Source: Pedobacter riviphilus (lineage in GTDB: Bacteria > Bacteroidota > Bacteroidia > Sphingobacteriales > Sphingobacteriaceae). Taken from it: 64,000 bases of DNA. Where the stretch lies: contig NZ_CP061171.1 of assembly GCF_014692875.1 (NCBI RefSeq), positions 1,426,001 to 1,490,000 of the forward strand, read 5' to 3'. Of the stretch, positions 27,541 through 37,219 are shown piece by piece. Positions within the stretch are counted from its first letter, which is position 1; the number at the start of each line of letters is the position of its first letter. The position numbers and the translations under genes are program-made. A model generated the notes under the pieces. The model ran no database searches. It was not told the origin of the DNA and saw only the letters and a list, made by a program, of their open reading frames with translations.

Positions 27541-28067
27541 GTGATAATTTTATTCTGATATTCAGTAGTATATGGTGCTTATTGATATACTTTATTAAAT
27601 TATTTTATTTTAATTATCTGTAATTGATTTGATTAAGATTTTAGATGTTGTTTTTTAAACTTATCAATAAGAATTAATATGATCAAAATGAGCTTAATAA
27701 TAGCTGTATTTTTACTTTAAATAAAATACTTTAATTTATTGTTTAAGATATTATTATGATATATTATAGTAATATTATCCATTTAATTTGAGGAAGGTTC
27801 TTCACTACACCTAAGAATGATAGATTTCTTTGGAAATATCGTTGCTGCTTCATCGCCTGAAGAGGTCTTCTTACAACAACGATATTTTTTGCAGATTGTC
27901 ATCTTTCGAAAAAGTTTTTCCAATCGTCTTCGTTGCAAACGAGGATGAATGAGAATTTCATCGCCCGTATAGCAACTGTTATTGCCACATTACAAATGTC
28001 GATTTTAATAATCCGCGTTACAAACGCGGACTATATCTATCTCTGTGTTTCCGTGGCTAAAAATTAT
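27541..28067. other. Long convergent intergenic region
   Basis: Very AT-rich to about 27780, then more structured. AAATATCGTTG (27834-27844) and CAACGATATTT (27877-27887) form an inverted repeat whose loop holds a GAAGA/TCTTC hairpin; T-rich sequence follows. The REP-like cluster is listed separately. No ORF is supported. Confidence 0.5.
27926..28031. repeat. Cluster of three REP-like hairpins
   Basis: Three short inverted repeats share a central (G/A)TT(G/A)CAAA(C/T): TCTTCGTTGCAAACGAGGA around 27932-27940, ACATTACAAATGT around 27989-27997 and TCCGCGTTACAAACGCGGA at 28012-28030. The third is a perfect 7-bp stem. The shared loop with changing stems is typical of REP/RAYT-linked repeats seen in Bacteroidota. 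No RAYT transposase lies in this window. Confidence 0.5.
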
Positions 28068-30434
28068 TTATAAACTTTCCTTAATCACCCTTAACTTATA
28101 AATGGGACCTGCGCTGTTTTTTGCTTTAGGGAATAGTTTTATGGTTACTTTATTTTTGCCTTTAGTTAATTCGACAGGGATTTTATAAGAGATATCATAA
28201 AAACGGCTTTCTTTATATCTGTTCAGATCTTCGGTAGCAATGTTTACACCATCAACCAGCACATCAAAATTCCGACCGCGGTTATCCATGCCCCAATAAG
28301 AAGCAATTATGGTGTTCTGCAAAGCTGGATCTACTTTTACCTCAAATTGTAAGAAGCCATTTTCTCCTGCAATACGCCATTTACTGCCATGGTCTTCGCC
28401 CATGTATTCTTTGGCTGCGGTAAAGTTATGGTCGCGCTCTGGCTGCATTTCGCCAAACCTGAACACATCAGTAGTTTTATCTTCTAATTCTTTCTGTTTA
28501 CGTTTCTGCTCATCGTATATTTTTTGTTGTACCGTCCATTTTTCTGGGGTAAATACATCCCAGTAAACACTATAATACTGGTTTTTGGTTTGATAAAATG
28601 GAATAAGTGTAACATCTTGAGGCTGAGCAATATTCTTGGTTTTAAATTGAAGTTCTTGTTTATTTACTACACCTAGCCAATCTTTAGGGTCGTTGTTGGC
28701 ACTTACAAACACAGGAACACCTTTAATAGGATCGGGTTCTGTTACGCCTAAAATACCAGCCAATAGCACCGGACCATAAAAAACAGCCCTACGGTCAGCA
28801 TTATCCGGCATGGCCTCTGTATAAAGTTTTTCTGGAGTTACATAAGTGATTTTATCATTGTTTTTCCAGCTACGGGTAATTACGTAATAGCCGGTTTCAT
28901 CCGGAGTAATTTTTTGTAGTTGCCCATTCACCGCGATTGTGGTTTCGGTAGACCACTTTGGTTTTCTCACTCGTATAGAAAATCTTGAAGTTTTGGCTAC
29001 ACTAATGGTTAAACTCGTTTGGTCGCCTTGCGGTAAAGCTGTTTGCTGCATAATTTTTATTCCTTTTTCTTTCCAATCTAAAACCGACGGAATAAAAAGA
29101 TTCACATATAAACTCCCATCACTTCCTCTCGAATAAATGCTTTCATTGTATTTAACATGATTTTCCATGCCGGTACCTACGCAACAGGTAAAAGTGTTAA
29201 ATTTATCGCTGTATTCTTTTTTTCCGCCCATGCGTAGCGGTACAAAATAACAGGTCATGCCATCGTCGTGGTTCTGCGAAGCCAGTATATGATTATACAG
29301 CGCTTTTTCATAATAATCGAATAGTTCGGCCGATGGATTTTCTGCAAACAGGTGCCCGGTAAGTTTGAGCATGTTGTAAGTATTGCAGGTTTCGGTGGTG
29401 TTTTCTGTGAGCTTATCATTCAATTTATCCGGCTCACTCAGGTATTCGTAATTACTGTTTCCGCCAGTTACATAAGAGTGGTGGTAAACAATGGTTTTCC
29501 AAAAGAAATCGGCAATGGTTTTATCTCTTTGGTCGCCTGTAATTTCGTAGCGCCTGGCACTGGCAATAATTTTAGGGATCTGTGTATTAGAATGTTTTCC
29601 CGGAAGAATATCTGTTTGCTGTGCCAATGGATCAAGTATACGCTTGTCGTAGAATTTGTAAGATAAATCGAGGTATTTTTTTTCTCCGGTAATAGAATAG
29701 AGATTAACTAAAGTCTCTGCCATACCACCATATTCACAGAACAACATTTTTTGTAAAAGTTCGTCATTTAAGCCGCCAATGGTAGTGCCTGTCCAATCGG
29801 CCAATGCCACGCATGAGCTCAAAGCTTTTTTATTGTTGGTGTACAGATAGGCATCTAGTAAACCTGCCATAATTTTATGTACAGTGTACCATGGTGCCCA
29901 GCCGCCATTCAGGTCGAATCCCCCGGTTTTAACATTGCCTTTTGCCAGTTCACCCCAAATTTTGTCTTCATTGGTGAAGGCACCTAAATAGCCGTTTTTT
30001 CTGGCTTTCTGGCACTCAGCCAGTTCATCTACAATATAATTTGCTTTTTTTAGAAATGCAGGATTTCTGCTCGAAGCATATTGCATAGATATTGCCGAAA
30101 GGTAATGCCCCAGCGAATGCCCGGCCAAACCATCTCCTTCCCATCCGCCATAAATTTTAGCCTTTGGTGTTAAACCTGCGTTCTTTCTAAAGCCTGAAAG
30201 TAAACGGTCAGCATCAATAACCGATAGGTAAGCTTCATCGGCTTTCATAGCCTTTTTAAAAGTGCTTTCCAAGAGGCTTACCTGCGAAAGATCGAAGGCA
30301 TAGGCTTTAATTGGCGTAGTGTTTTTAACCTTTACGCGGCTATCGTTAAAATGAGGGACATAGTTTTGAGCATTAGCACTAAGCGCGAAAAAGAGCGCAC
30401 AGCTGAACAGGCTTTTGCCAAGGTGATAATTCAT
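28068..30434 (-). CDS. GH127 beta-L-arabinofuranosidase, secreted
   Basis: Secreted enzyme of 788 residues. The signal peptide (~1-22, ALSANAQ) is followed by the GH127 (DUF1680) (alpha/alpha)6 barrel and beta-rich C-terminal domains. The metal-thiolate site of the family is visible: Glu348 and Cys350 in TTETCNTYNM and Cys417/Cys418 in FTCCVGTGMENH, matching HypBA1 Glu338, Cys340, Cys417 and Cys418. HypBA1 releases arabinose from beta-1,2-arabinobiose linked to hydroxyproline in extensin. About 150 extra C-terminal residues look like an added carbohydrate-binding module. It is divergent from a broken aminopeptidase P gene. Close presence of the hydroxyproline pathway supports a plant glycoprotein substrate (inference). 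Confidence 0.88.
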   Translation of the reverse strand: MNYHLGKSLFSCALFFALSANAQNYVPHFNDSRVKVKNTTPIKAYAFDLSQVSLLESTFKKAMKADEAYLSVIDADRLLSGFRKNAGLTPKAKIYGGWEGDGLAGHSLGHYLSAISMQYASSRNPAFLKKANYIVDELAECQKARKNGYLGAFTNEDKIWGELAKGNVKTGGFDLNGGWAPWYTVHKIMAGLLDAYLYTNNKKALSSCVALADWTGTTIGGLNDELLQKMLFCEYGGMAETLVNLYSITGEKKYLDLSYKFYDKRILDPLAQQTDILPGKHSNTQIPKIIASARRYEITGDQRDKTIADFFWKTIVYHHSYVTGGNSNYEYLSEPDKLNDKLTENTTETCNTYNMLKLTGHLFAENPSAELFDYYEKALYNHILASQNHDDGMTCYFVPLRMGGKKEYSDKFNTFTCCVGTGMENHVKYNESIYSRGSDGSLYVNLFIPSVLDWKEKGIKIMQQTALPQGDQTSLTISVAKTSRFSIRVRKPKWSTETTIAVNGQLQKITPDETGYYVITRSWKNNDKITYVTPEKLYTEAMPDNADRRAVFYGPVLLAGILGVTEPDPIKGVPVFVSANNDPKDWLGVVNKQELQFKTKNIAQPQDVTLIPFYQTKNQYYSVYWDVFTPEKWTVQQKIYDEQKRKQKELEDKTTDVFRFGEMQPERDHNFTAAKEYMGEDHGSKWRIAGENGFLQFEVKVDPALQNTIIASYWGMDNRGRNFDVLVDGVNIATEDLNRYKESRFYDISYKIPVELTKGKNKVTIKLFPKAKNSAGPIYKLRVIKESL

Positions 30435-30682
30435 AATTGTTAGGTTGTTTTTGTAATGTTTTTACTGCTTAAAATTATGCAATTGCCAACAAGATAAAGG
30501 CCCTATAATTTGCCGTTATTGTGCAGATTTTACCTTTCTTTTTCGTTAAGATGAAATTTATTGTGATTTTTATGCCATATCCATAGCTTATAATTTGCAG
30601 ATACTCCTCATATTTTAGCCATTACATTTAATTGTTATTGAATAAAATTAGCTTTGAGGATATTTGCCTAACAATTAAAAAT

Positions 30683-32079
30683 ATGTTCGAAAAGAAAGTT
30701 TACATCCAGAGAAGAGCAGCATTAAAATCAAAGATAGATTCGGGAATATTACTCTTTTTGGGTAATGAAGAGAGCCCGATGAATTATAAAGACAATGCCT
30801 ACCATTTTAGGCAGGATAGCACCTTTTTATATTATTTTGGGATCAGTGAGCCATCATTGGGCGCTATTATTGACTTGGATGAAGATCAGGTAATACTTTT
30901 CGGCGATGAAATGGGAATTGATGATATCGTATGGATGGGAGGCAGAAAACTCTTGAAGAAAAAAGTTTGGATGTTGGTTTGACCAAAGTTCTGCCTTTAG
31001 CGCAACTGGATGCTTATCTTAAGCAATACCTGGACAAAAAGCGCCAGGTTCATTTCTTACCTCCCTACCGCTCAGAGAATAAAATTAAACTGGCCAATTG
31101 GCTTAATTTGCCTATCCATCTGCTTAAAGAAAAAGCATCGCTTAGCTTTATTAAAGCTGTTGTAGCACAACGATCAATTAAATCTGTCGAAGAGATTGAA
31201 GAACTGGATCGTGCAGCATCAATATCGGCCGATATTCATTTAATGGTAATGCAACAGGCAAAACCTGGTATGTATGAACGCGAACTTGCAGCTAAAATTC
31301 AAGGAGCTGCGTTGGCTTCTGGCGGTAATCTGGCCTATCCGGTTATTCTGACTGTTCGTGGCGAAATTTTGCATAACCATTACCATGGTAATCAGCTTAA
31401 AGACGGGCAGCTGGTTTTAAACGACTCTGGTGTAGAAACCGCTTTAGGCTATGCTGGCGATCTTACGCGCACTTTTCCTGTAGGCAAGAAATTTAGTGCC
31501 GAGCAAAAAGATGTTTATGATATTGTATTGAATGCTTATACGCATGGCAAAAACCTGCTGGCACCGGGTGTAAGGTATTTAGATGTGCATTTGGCTTCGT
31601 GTAAAATGCTGGCACAAGGTTTAAAGGATATTGGCCTGATGAAAGGTAATATAGACGATGCTGTGCAGGCTGGTGCGCATGCCATGTTCTTTCAATGTGG
31701 AACAGGGCATATGATGGGGCTGGATGTGCACGATATGGAAGATTTGGGCGAACAATATGTAGGTTATACCGATGAGCTGATTAAAAATACTACGCAGTTC
31801 GGGTTGAAATCGTTAAGGCTGGGCAAAGCGCTCGAAGCAGGATATGTGTTAACGGTAGAGCCAGGTGTTTATATCATCCCTGAACTAATAGACCGTTGGA
31901 AAGCCGCTAACCAGTTTGCCGAATTTATTAACTACGATAAACTGGAGCAGTTCAGAAACTTTAGCGGCATCAGGGTAGAAGACGATTTTTTGGTTACCGA
32001 AACCGGCAGCCGGATGTTAGGGAAGCATTTAGCTTTAACTACAGATGAAATTGAATCCATTAGGAGCGAAGCTTATTAG
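30683..32079 (+). pseudogene. pepP: Second aminopeptidase P (M24B), frame broken by one missing base
   Basis: Two-domain M24B enzyme of about 465 residues. The ATG at 30683 (MFEKKVYIQRRAAL) gives a family-like start. The first frame reads through YHFRQDSTFLYYFGI to IVWMG and then degenerates to a stop at 30982; the catalytic part continues in the +2 frame. One extra G in the GGG at 30937-30939 restores WMGRQKTLEEKSLDVG. Metal ligands are intact downstream: DSGVETALGYAGDLTRT, HMMGLDVHD, VEPGVY and RVEDDFLV. The defect is the same type as three others here, so a sequencing error is likely. It is the shorter bacterial form, unlike the 591-residue copy at 22540. Confidence 0.88.
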
Positions 32080-32114
32080 TAACGTTGGTTATTTGAAATA
32101 GCTGTTGCTTTTTG

Positions 32115-32346
32115 TTTTGGAGCGCAGGTTCATTCGATTTTTTTTAAAGAATGTTCCTGCCATCCGCTTTATTCCGATGAAGGATCGGAATGCCCGCTGC
32201 TGTCAGGGCTAGAGACCTCGGCAGAAGCACAGAACCAGGGTTCAATAAACCTGATAGAACGGATGCTCCCGATTTTTCATCGGAGCAGGAGGGATAGCAG
32301 GACTGCTGTAACCTATGAAAAGCTGCATTTGCTTTTCAAATTAATA
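32115..32346. repeat. Structured intergenic repeat, copy 1
   Basis: About 230 bp starting TTTTGGAGCGCAGGTTCATT, repeated at 32424 with roughly 94% identity by eye. It contains the hairpin ATTCCGAT/ATCGGAAT (32171-32189), a second GCTCCCGAT/ATCGGAGC (near 32265-32286) and a long-range pairing of TCCTGCCATCC (32154-32164) with GGATAGCAGGA (32293-32303). It could be a structured RNA or a non-autonomous mobile element. No ORF inside. Confidence 0.75.
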
Positions 32347-32423
32347 TTTTGCTAAAATAACGACATCACAAATAGTAAAGAGCCATTAAAGAGAGCATAG
32401 ATCTTTTAAAATAACCGATATTT

Positions 32424-32654
32424 TTTTGGAGCGCAGGTTCATTCGATTTTTTTAAAGAATGTTCCTGCCATCCGCTTTATCCCGATGAAGGATCGGAGTG
32501 CCCGCTGCTGTCAGGGCTAGAAACCTCGGTAGAAGCACAGAACTAGGGTTAAATAAACCTGATAGAACGGATGCTCCCGATTTTTCATCGGAGCAGGAGG
32601 GATAGCAGGACTGCCGTAACCGATGAAAAACAGCAGCTGCTTTTCAAATCAATA
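32424..32654. repeat. Structured intergenic repeat, copy 2
   Basis: Direct repeat of the element at 32115, in the same orientation, with the start points 309 bp apart. Differences are mostly single bases plus a diverged stretch near the end (around 32630). The GCTCCCGAT/ATCGGAGC hairpin is unchanged, while the first hairpin has one wobble and one mismatch. It ends about 30 bp before the M1 peptidase start, so it could lie in that gene's leader. Confidence 0.75.
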
Positions 32655-32686
32655 ATACACTATTTCAATATGATAATTATCAAAAG

Positions 32687-34363
32687 ATGAGAAAATTAAT
32701 ACCTATAACCTTAATAATTAATTTAATATTATTTAGTACAATACTTTTTGCACAAAGCCCCAAAAAGGTTTACACTTTGGCCGATACTTTAAGGGGAAGC
32801 TTAAATGCCGAACGGACCTGGTGGGATGTACAGCGTTACGAACTTTCGGTTAAGCCCGATTATAATGATAAGAGTATTACAGGCTCAAATAAAATCGTAT
32901 ACAAGGTAATGCGGAGTAATAATGGTAATACCCGTATGCAGATCGATTTGCAGGAACCATTAATTATTGATAGTGTTGTATATAACGGAGGTAACAAGTT
33001 AAAATTTGAACATGTTGGCAGTGTTTGGTATGTGCATGTCCCGGCGCAAAAAATATCGGCACTGAATAACGTTCATATTTTTTACCATGGAAAGGTACAT
33101 CAGGCCAAAAGAGCACCTTGGGATGGCGGTTTTATCTTTACTACCGATTCGCTTTCACGTCCTTGGATGACGGTGGCCTGCCAGGGCTTGGGCGCTTCGG
33201 TCTGGTATCCAAATAAAGATCATCAAAGCGACGAACCTGACCTGGGCGCTTCCTTAACGATGACAGTTCCTGATACATTGGTAGCGGTGGGTAATGGCCG
33301 CATGGTATTTAAAAAAGATAACCATGATGGCACCACAACCTACCAGTACAATGTTAAAAATCCGATCAGTAATTATTGCATTATCCCTTACATAGGCAAG
33401 TACGTTAATTTTAAGGAGAAATATGCAGGCGAGAAAGGTGCATTAGATGTGAATTATTGGGTACTCGATTATAATTATCCGAAGGCGAAGACTTACATGC
33501 CCGATCAGGTGCATAAAATGATGAAAAGCATGGAATATTGGTTCGGTCCTTATCCTTTTTACGAAGATGGATACCAGTTGATAGATGCTTCGCATACCGG
33601 AATGGAGCATCAATCGGCAGTGTCTTATGGCAATGGTTATAAGTTTGGCTATAGAGGTAGAGACATGTCTGGCAATGGTTGGGGTTTAAAGTGGGATTTT
33701 ATCATTATTCACGAAAGCGGGCACGAATGGTTTGGTAATAACATAACCACTAACGATTTGGCCGATATGTGGGTGCACGAAGGATTTACCAATTATAGCG
33801 AAACACTTTTTGTAGATTATATTTTTGGCAATAAAGCGGGTAACGAGTATAATTTTGGAATTAGAAAAGGCATCAAAAATGATAGCCCTATTATTCCGCC
33901 TTATGGTGTAAATGCCCAGGGCAGTGGCGATATGTATCCGAAAGGAGGGAATATGTTACACGCCATCAGGCATAGCTTAAATAACGACGTACTTTTTAGG
34001 TCGATATTGCGCGGGCTTAACCAAACCTTTTACCATAAAACGGTAAGCACAGCTCAGATCGAAAACTACATTTCTAAAAAAGCAGGGTACAATTTTTCAA
34101 AGGTTTTTGATCAATATTTGCGTACGGTGCAGGTTCCAATATTTGAATATTACCTAAAAGATGGTAAGGCTTTTTATCGTTATAGCAATTGTGTTAAAGG
34201 TTTCAATCTGCCTTTAACCCTTAAAAAAGTAGGCATTAAAACGCTTAAGATTATTCCTTCCTTAAACTGGCAGCAGGTTGCGTTGGGCAAAGGGCAGGAT
34301 GCTCTTTTTACAACATCGGATATCGAATTTATGTACTACCTACAGGTGAAAAATACGAAATAA
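32687..34363 (+). CDS. M1-family secreted metallo-aminopeptidase
   Basis: Zinc aminopeptidase of 558 residues with a signal peptide (~1-22, ILFAQ). The N-terminal beta domain (~40-240) is followed by a thermolysin-like catalytic domain with HESGHEWFG giving His342, catalytic Glu343 and His346, and Glu365 (MWVHEGFTNYSE), the standard HExxH-18-E. The exopeptidase GAMEN motif appears in altered form as GMEHQ. It would trim peptides in the periplasm. It lies between the aminopeptidase P gene and the hydroxyproline operon, fitting a peptide-use island. A terminator follows. Confidence 0.9.
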   Translation: MRKLIPITLIINLILFSTILFAQSPKKVYTLADTLRGSLNAERTWWDVQRYELSVKPDYNDKSITGSNKIVYKVMRSNNGNTRMQIDLQEPLIIDSVVYNGGNKLKFEHVGSVWYVHVPAQKISALNNVHIFYHGKVHQAKRAPWDGGFIFTTDSLSRPWMTVACQGLGASVWYPNKDHQSDEPDLGASLTMTVPDTLVAVGNGRMVFKKDNHDGTTTYQYNVKNPISNYCIIPYIGKYVNFKEKYAGEKGALDVNYWVLDYNYPKAKTYMPDQVHKMMKSMEYWFGPYPFYEDGYQLIDASHTGMEHQSAVSYGNGYKFGYRGRDMSGNGWGLKWDFIIIHESGHEWFGNNITTNDLADMWVHEGFTNYSETLFVDYIFGNKAGNEYNFGIRKGIKNDSPIIPPYGVNAQGSGDMYPKGGNMLHAIRHSLNNDVLFRSILRGLNQTFYHKTVSTAQIENYISKKAGYNFSKVFDQYLRTVQVPIFEYYLKDGKAFYRYSNCVKGFNLPLTLKKVGIKTLKIIPSLNWQQVALGKGQDALFTTSDIEFMYYLQVKNTK

Positions 34364-34412
34364 TAGTAAAATAGACAGCGCAGGAGAAGTTATTTATCCG
34401 GCTGATTTTATT

Positions 34413-34445
34413 AAGGTATTCTTTTTCGGAAGGATGCCTTTTTTT
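34413..34445 (+). terminator. Terminator of the M1 peptidase gene
   Basis: AAGGTATTCTT (34413-34423) pairs with AAGGATGCCTT (34430-34440) over 11 bp with two G-T pairs and a 6-nt loop; T5 follows. The rest of the gap to 34700 is AT-rich with no gene seen. Confidence 0.75.
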
Positions 34446-34700
34446 GTTATATCTCATTTCCTTTACAAATACTCCTGGCTTTTCTTAATCAATTATGTCT
34501 GATTCAAATGGCATATTTATGGCCAATATCGGTTAAAATCCAATAATATTACTGCTTAGCAATCATCTAACTTTGAATATCGTTTATATGACTTTATCGC
34601 CGATAATTTGATTAAATGATGCTTGCCAATTACACCCGGTTTTGGATTAAAGGCCCGGATTAATTTTTTGAATCATAATTATTAAAAACATAACATTACA

Positions 34701-35618
34701 ATGAGTATCAAATGGACTGGGGTTTTCCCTGCTGTAACTACAAAATTTACAGCAAATGATGAGTTAGATTTTCCGGCTTTCGATTTAAATATTGAAGCAC
34801 AATTAGAAGCAGGTGCTGAAGGGATAATTTTAGGTGGATCGCTTGGCGAAGCCAGCGTGCTAAGCGATGAAGAAAAGTTTGGTCTGTTATCACACACTTT
34901 AAACTTGGTAAATGGCCGTGTACCGGTTTTGTTGAACATTGCAGAGTCAACTACAAAAAAAGCAATTGAAGTAGCTCAAAAAGCCGAATCGCTTGGTGCA
35001 CAAGGTTTAATGTTGTTGCCGCCAATGCGTTATAATGCTGCTCCAGACGAAACTTTGGCTTTTTTTGGTGCCATTGCAGAAAGTACCAGCCTGCCAATTA
35101 TGATTTATAACAACCCTGTTGATTATAAAATCGAAGTAACTTTAGATATGTTTGAGGTATTGACCAAATACGACAATATCCAGGCAATTAAAGAATCAAC
35201 CAGGGATGTATCAAATGTAACCCGGTTGATTAACCGTTTTGGCGACCGTTTCAAAATCTTTACCGGAGTAGATCCATTAGCAATGGAAAGTATTGTGATG
35301 GGTGCACATGGATGGGTTGCGGGTTTGGTTGATGCTTTTCCAAGAGAAACCGTTGCCATTTTCAGATTGATTAAAGAAAACCGCATTGCTGAGGCACTAA
35401 CCATCTACCGTTGGTTTTTACCTGTACTTGAGTTGGATATTCATGCAAAATTGGTACAGTACATTAAACTGGCAGAGGTAGCAACCGGATTAGGAACTGA
35501 AGCTGTTCGTGCACCTCGCTTACCAATAAGTGGCGCAGAAAGAGATAAAGTGTTGAAAATTATTAATGATGCATTAGCTGTTCGCCCGGTATTACCTGCA
35601 GGGAGCTGGGGGAAATAG
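34701..35618 (+). CDS. DapA-family pyrroline-4-hydroxy-2-carboxylate deaminase (hydroxyproline pathway)
   Basis: Class I aldolase/lyase of the dihydrodipicolinate synthase family, 305 residues. The Schiff-base Lys164 (QAIKEST) and Tyr136 (MIYNNP) are present, with the early GGSLGEAS phosphate/carboxylate loop. In hydroxyproline catabolism the enzyme converts delta-1-pyrroline-4-hydroxy-2-carboxylate to alpha-ketoglutarate semialdehyde and ammonia (LhpC type). The family alone does not fix the substrate; the assignment rests on the next three genes, which supply exactly the other pathway steps. First gene of a tight four-gene operon (14-bp gap). Confidence 0.85.
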   Translation: MSIKWTGVFPAVTTKFTANDELDFPAFDLNIEAQLEAGAEGIILGGSLGEASVLSDEEKFGLLSHTLNLVNGRVPVLLNIAESTTKKAIEVAQKAESLGAQGLMLLPPMRYNAAPDETLAFFGAIAESTSLPIMIYNNPVDYKIEVTLDMFEVLTKYDNIQAIKESTRDVSNVTRLINRFGDRFKIFTGVDPLAMESIVMGAHGWVAGLVDAFPRETVAIFRLIKENRIAEALTIYRWFLPVLELDIHAKLVQYIKLAEVATGLGTEAVRAPRLPISGAERDKVLKIINDALAVRPVLPAGSWGK

Positions 35619-35632
35619 TTTAAAAACCAAAT

Positions 35633-37219
35633 ATGAACGGGAAAAATATTGTAGCAAACACTTATGTAGAAGTTAGTGAAAGAAGCCTTAAAGCTGTTAA
35701 TCCCGCAACGGGATTAACGCTTGACGGCGAATTTTTTAAAGCGAACGAGAACCTTGTTAATGAAGCTTTAATATCGGCAACATCAGCTTTTCAAAGCTAT
35801 AGAAATCTGAACAAAGATCTTAAAGCGGCTTTTTTAAACGCCATTGCCGATGAAATCGCTAATCTTGGCGAGGAACTGGTAAACAGGGCTTCGGCAGAAA
35901 GTGGTTTACCTTTAGCTCGTTTACAGGGCGAATTGGGCAGAACTACTGGTCAGTTAAGGTTATTTGCCAATTTGGTTGCAGAAGGATCTTGGGTTGATGC
36001 GATTATTGATACGGCATTACCTGAAAGACAGCCTTTACCACGGCCAGATATTAGGCGAATGCTGATCCCAATCGGTCCAGTAGTCGTTTTCGGTGCCAGT
36101 AATTTTCCGCTTGCCTTTTCAGTAGCCGGTGGCGATACCGCATCAGCATTAGCTTCTGGTTGCCCGGTGGTTGTTAAAGCACATCCTGCACATTACGGAA
36201 CCAGTGCTTTGGTAGGGGGAGCTATTGTTAAAGCCGCCGAAAAAACGGGAATGCCTAAAGGTGTGTTCTCTTTGTTGTATGATGATGGTTATACTATTGG
36301 AGCTGGCTTGGTTCAGCATCCGTTAACTAAAGCTGTAACTTTTACAGGTTCGTTTAAAGGCGGGATGGCCTTAATTAACCTTGCACAACAGCGTGAGCAA
36401 CCTATCCCGGTTTTTGCCGAAATGGGAAGCATTAATCCGGTAATCTTTCTTCCAAAAGCGATAGAAAATCAGTCAGAAGAACTGGCTAAAAAATATGCTG
36501 CATCAATTACTTTGGGTGCCGGTCAGTTTTGTACCAACCCGGGTTTATTATTAGCGGTTCAATCGCCGGCACTAGAAAATTTTAAGACCTTTTTAAGTGG
36601 GGCAATTGCAGCTGTTCCTTCAGCAACCATGCTTACCGAAGGCATTGCCAATAATTATGGTAAACTTTCTGCTGAGGTAGTAAATGAAAATGGGGTTGCA
36701 CTTTTATCGGCGTCAACAGTAAAAAATACTGAGCTACAAAACCAATCGGAAGCAAAAATTGCTCAGGTAAGTGCAGCAGATTTTATTAAAAATCCAAAAC
36801 TTCGTGAAGAAATTTTCGGTCCGTACTCGTTGTTGGTTGTTGCTCAGGATATTGCTGAACTCGAAAAGGCCGTTGATGTGTTGGAAGGGCAACTTACTGT
36901 AACCTTAATGAGCGAAAAACAGGAACTTCAGCATTACCAGGCTTTGGTAAATAAGTTGACTGATAAAACCGGAAGGATTATTTTAAACGGTGTGCCTACG
37001 GGCGTAGAGGTTTGTGCAGCTATGCAACATGGCGGGCCATTTCCTGCTACTAACGATAGCCGTTTTACTTCTGTTGGCTCTACTGCAATCAATCGTTTTG
37101 TAAGACCATTGGCTTATCAGGATTGGGAGCAGGAATTGTTGCCAGATGAATTGAAAGATGGAAATCCTTTGGGTATTTTCAGAACAGTAAATCAAAAATT
37201 AACGAAATCTCATGAGTAA
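35633..37219 (+). CDS. Alpha-ketoglutarate semialdehyde dehydrogenase
   Basis: NAD(P)-dependent aldehyde dehydrogenase of 528 residues. The catalytic Cys300 (GAGQFCTNPG) and general base Glu263 (FAEMGSINP) are present, and the cofactor region FGASNFPLAFSVAGGD is near residue 155. The sequence matches the 2,5-dioxovalerate/KGSADH group, whose members are ~520-530 residues and oxidise alpha-ketoglutarate semialdehyde to 2-oxoglutarate. This is the last step of hydroxyproline degradation, feeding the TCA cycle. The stop overlaps the epimerase start by 8 bases, so the two are translationally coupled. Confidence 0.9.
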   Translation: MNGKNIVANTYVEVSERSLKAVNPATGLTLDGEFFKANENLVNEALISATSAFQSYRNLNKDLKAAFLNAIADEIANLGEELVNRASAESGLPLARLQGELGRTTGQLRLFANLVAEGSWVDAIIDTALPERQPLPRPDIRRMLIPIGPVVVFGASNFPLAFSVAGGDTASALASGCPVVVKAHPAHYGTSALVGGAIVKAAEKTGMPKGVFSLLYDDGYTIGAGLVQHPLTKAVTFTGSFKGGMALINLAQQREQPIPVFAEMGSINPVIFLPKAIENQSEELAKKYAASITLGAGQFCTNPGLLLAVQSPALENFKTFLSGAIAAVPSATMLTEGIANNYGKLSAEVVNENGVALLSASTVKNTELQNQSEAKIAQVSAADFIKNPKLREEIFGPYSLLVVAQDIAELEKAVDVLEGQLTVTLMSEKQELQHYQALVNKLTDKTGRIILNGVPTGVEVCAAMQHGGPFPATNDSRFTSVGSTAINRFVRPLAYQDWEQELLPDELKDGNPLGIFRTVNQKLTKSHE

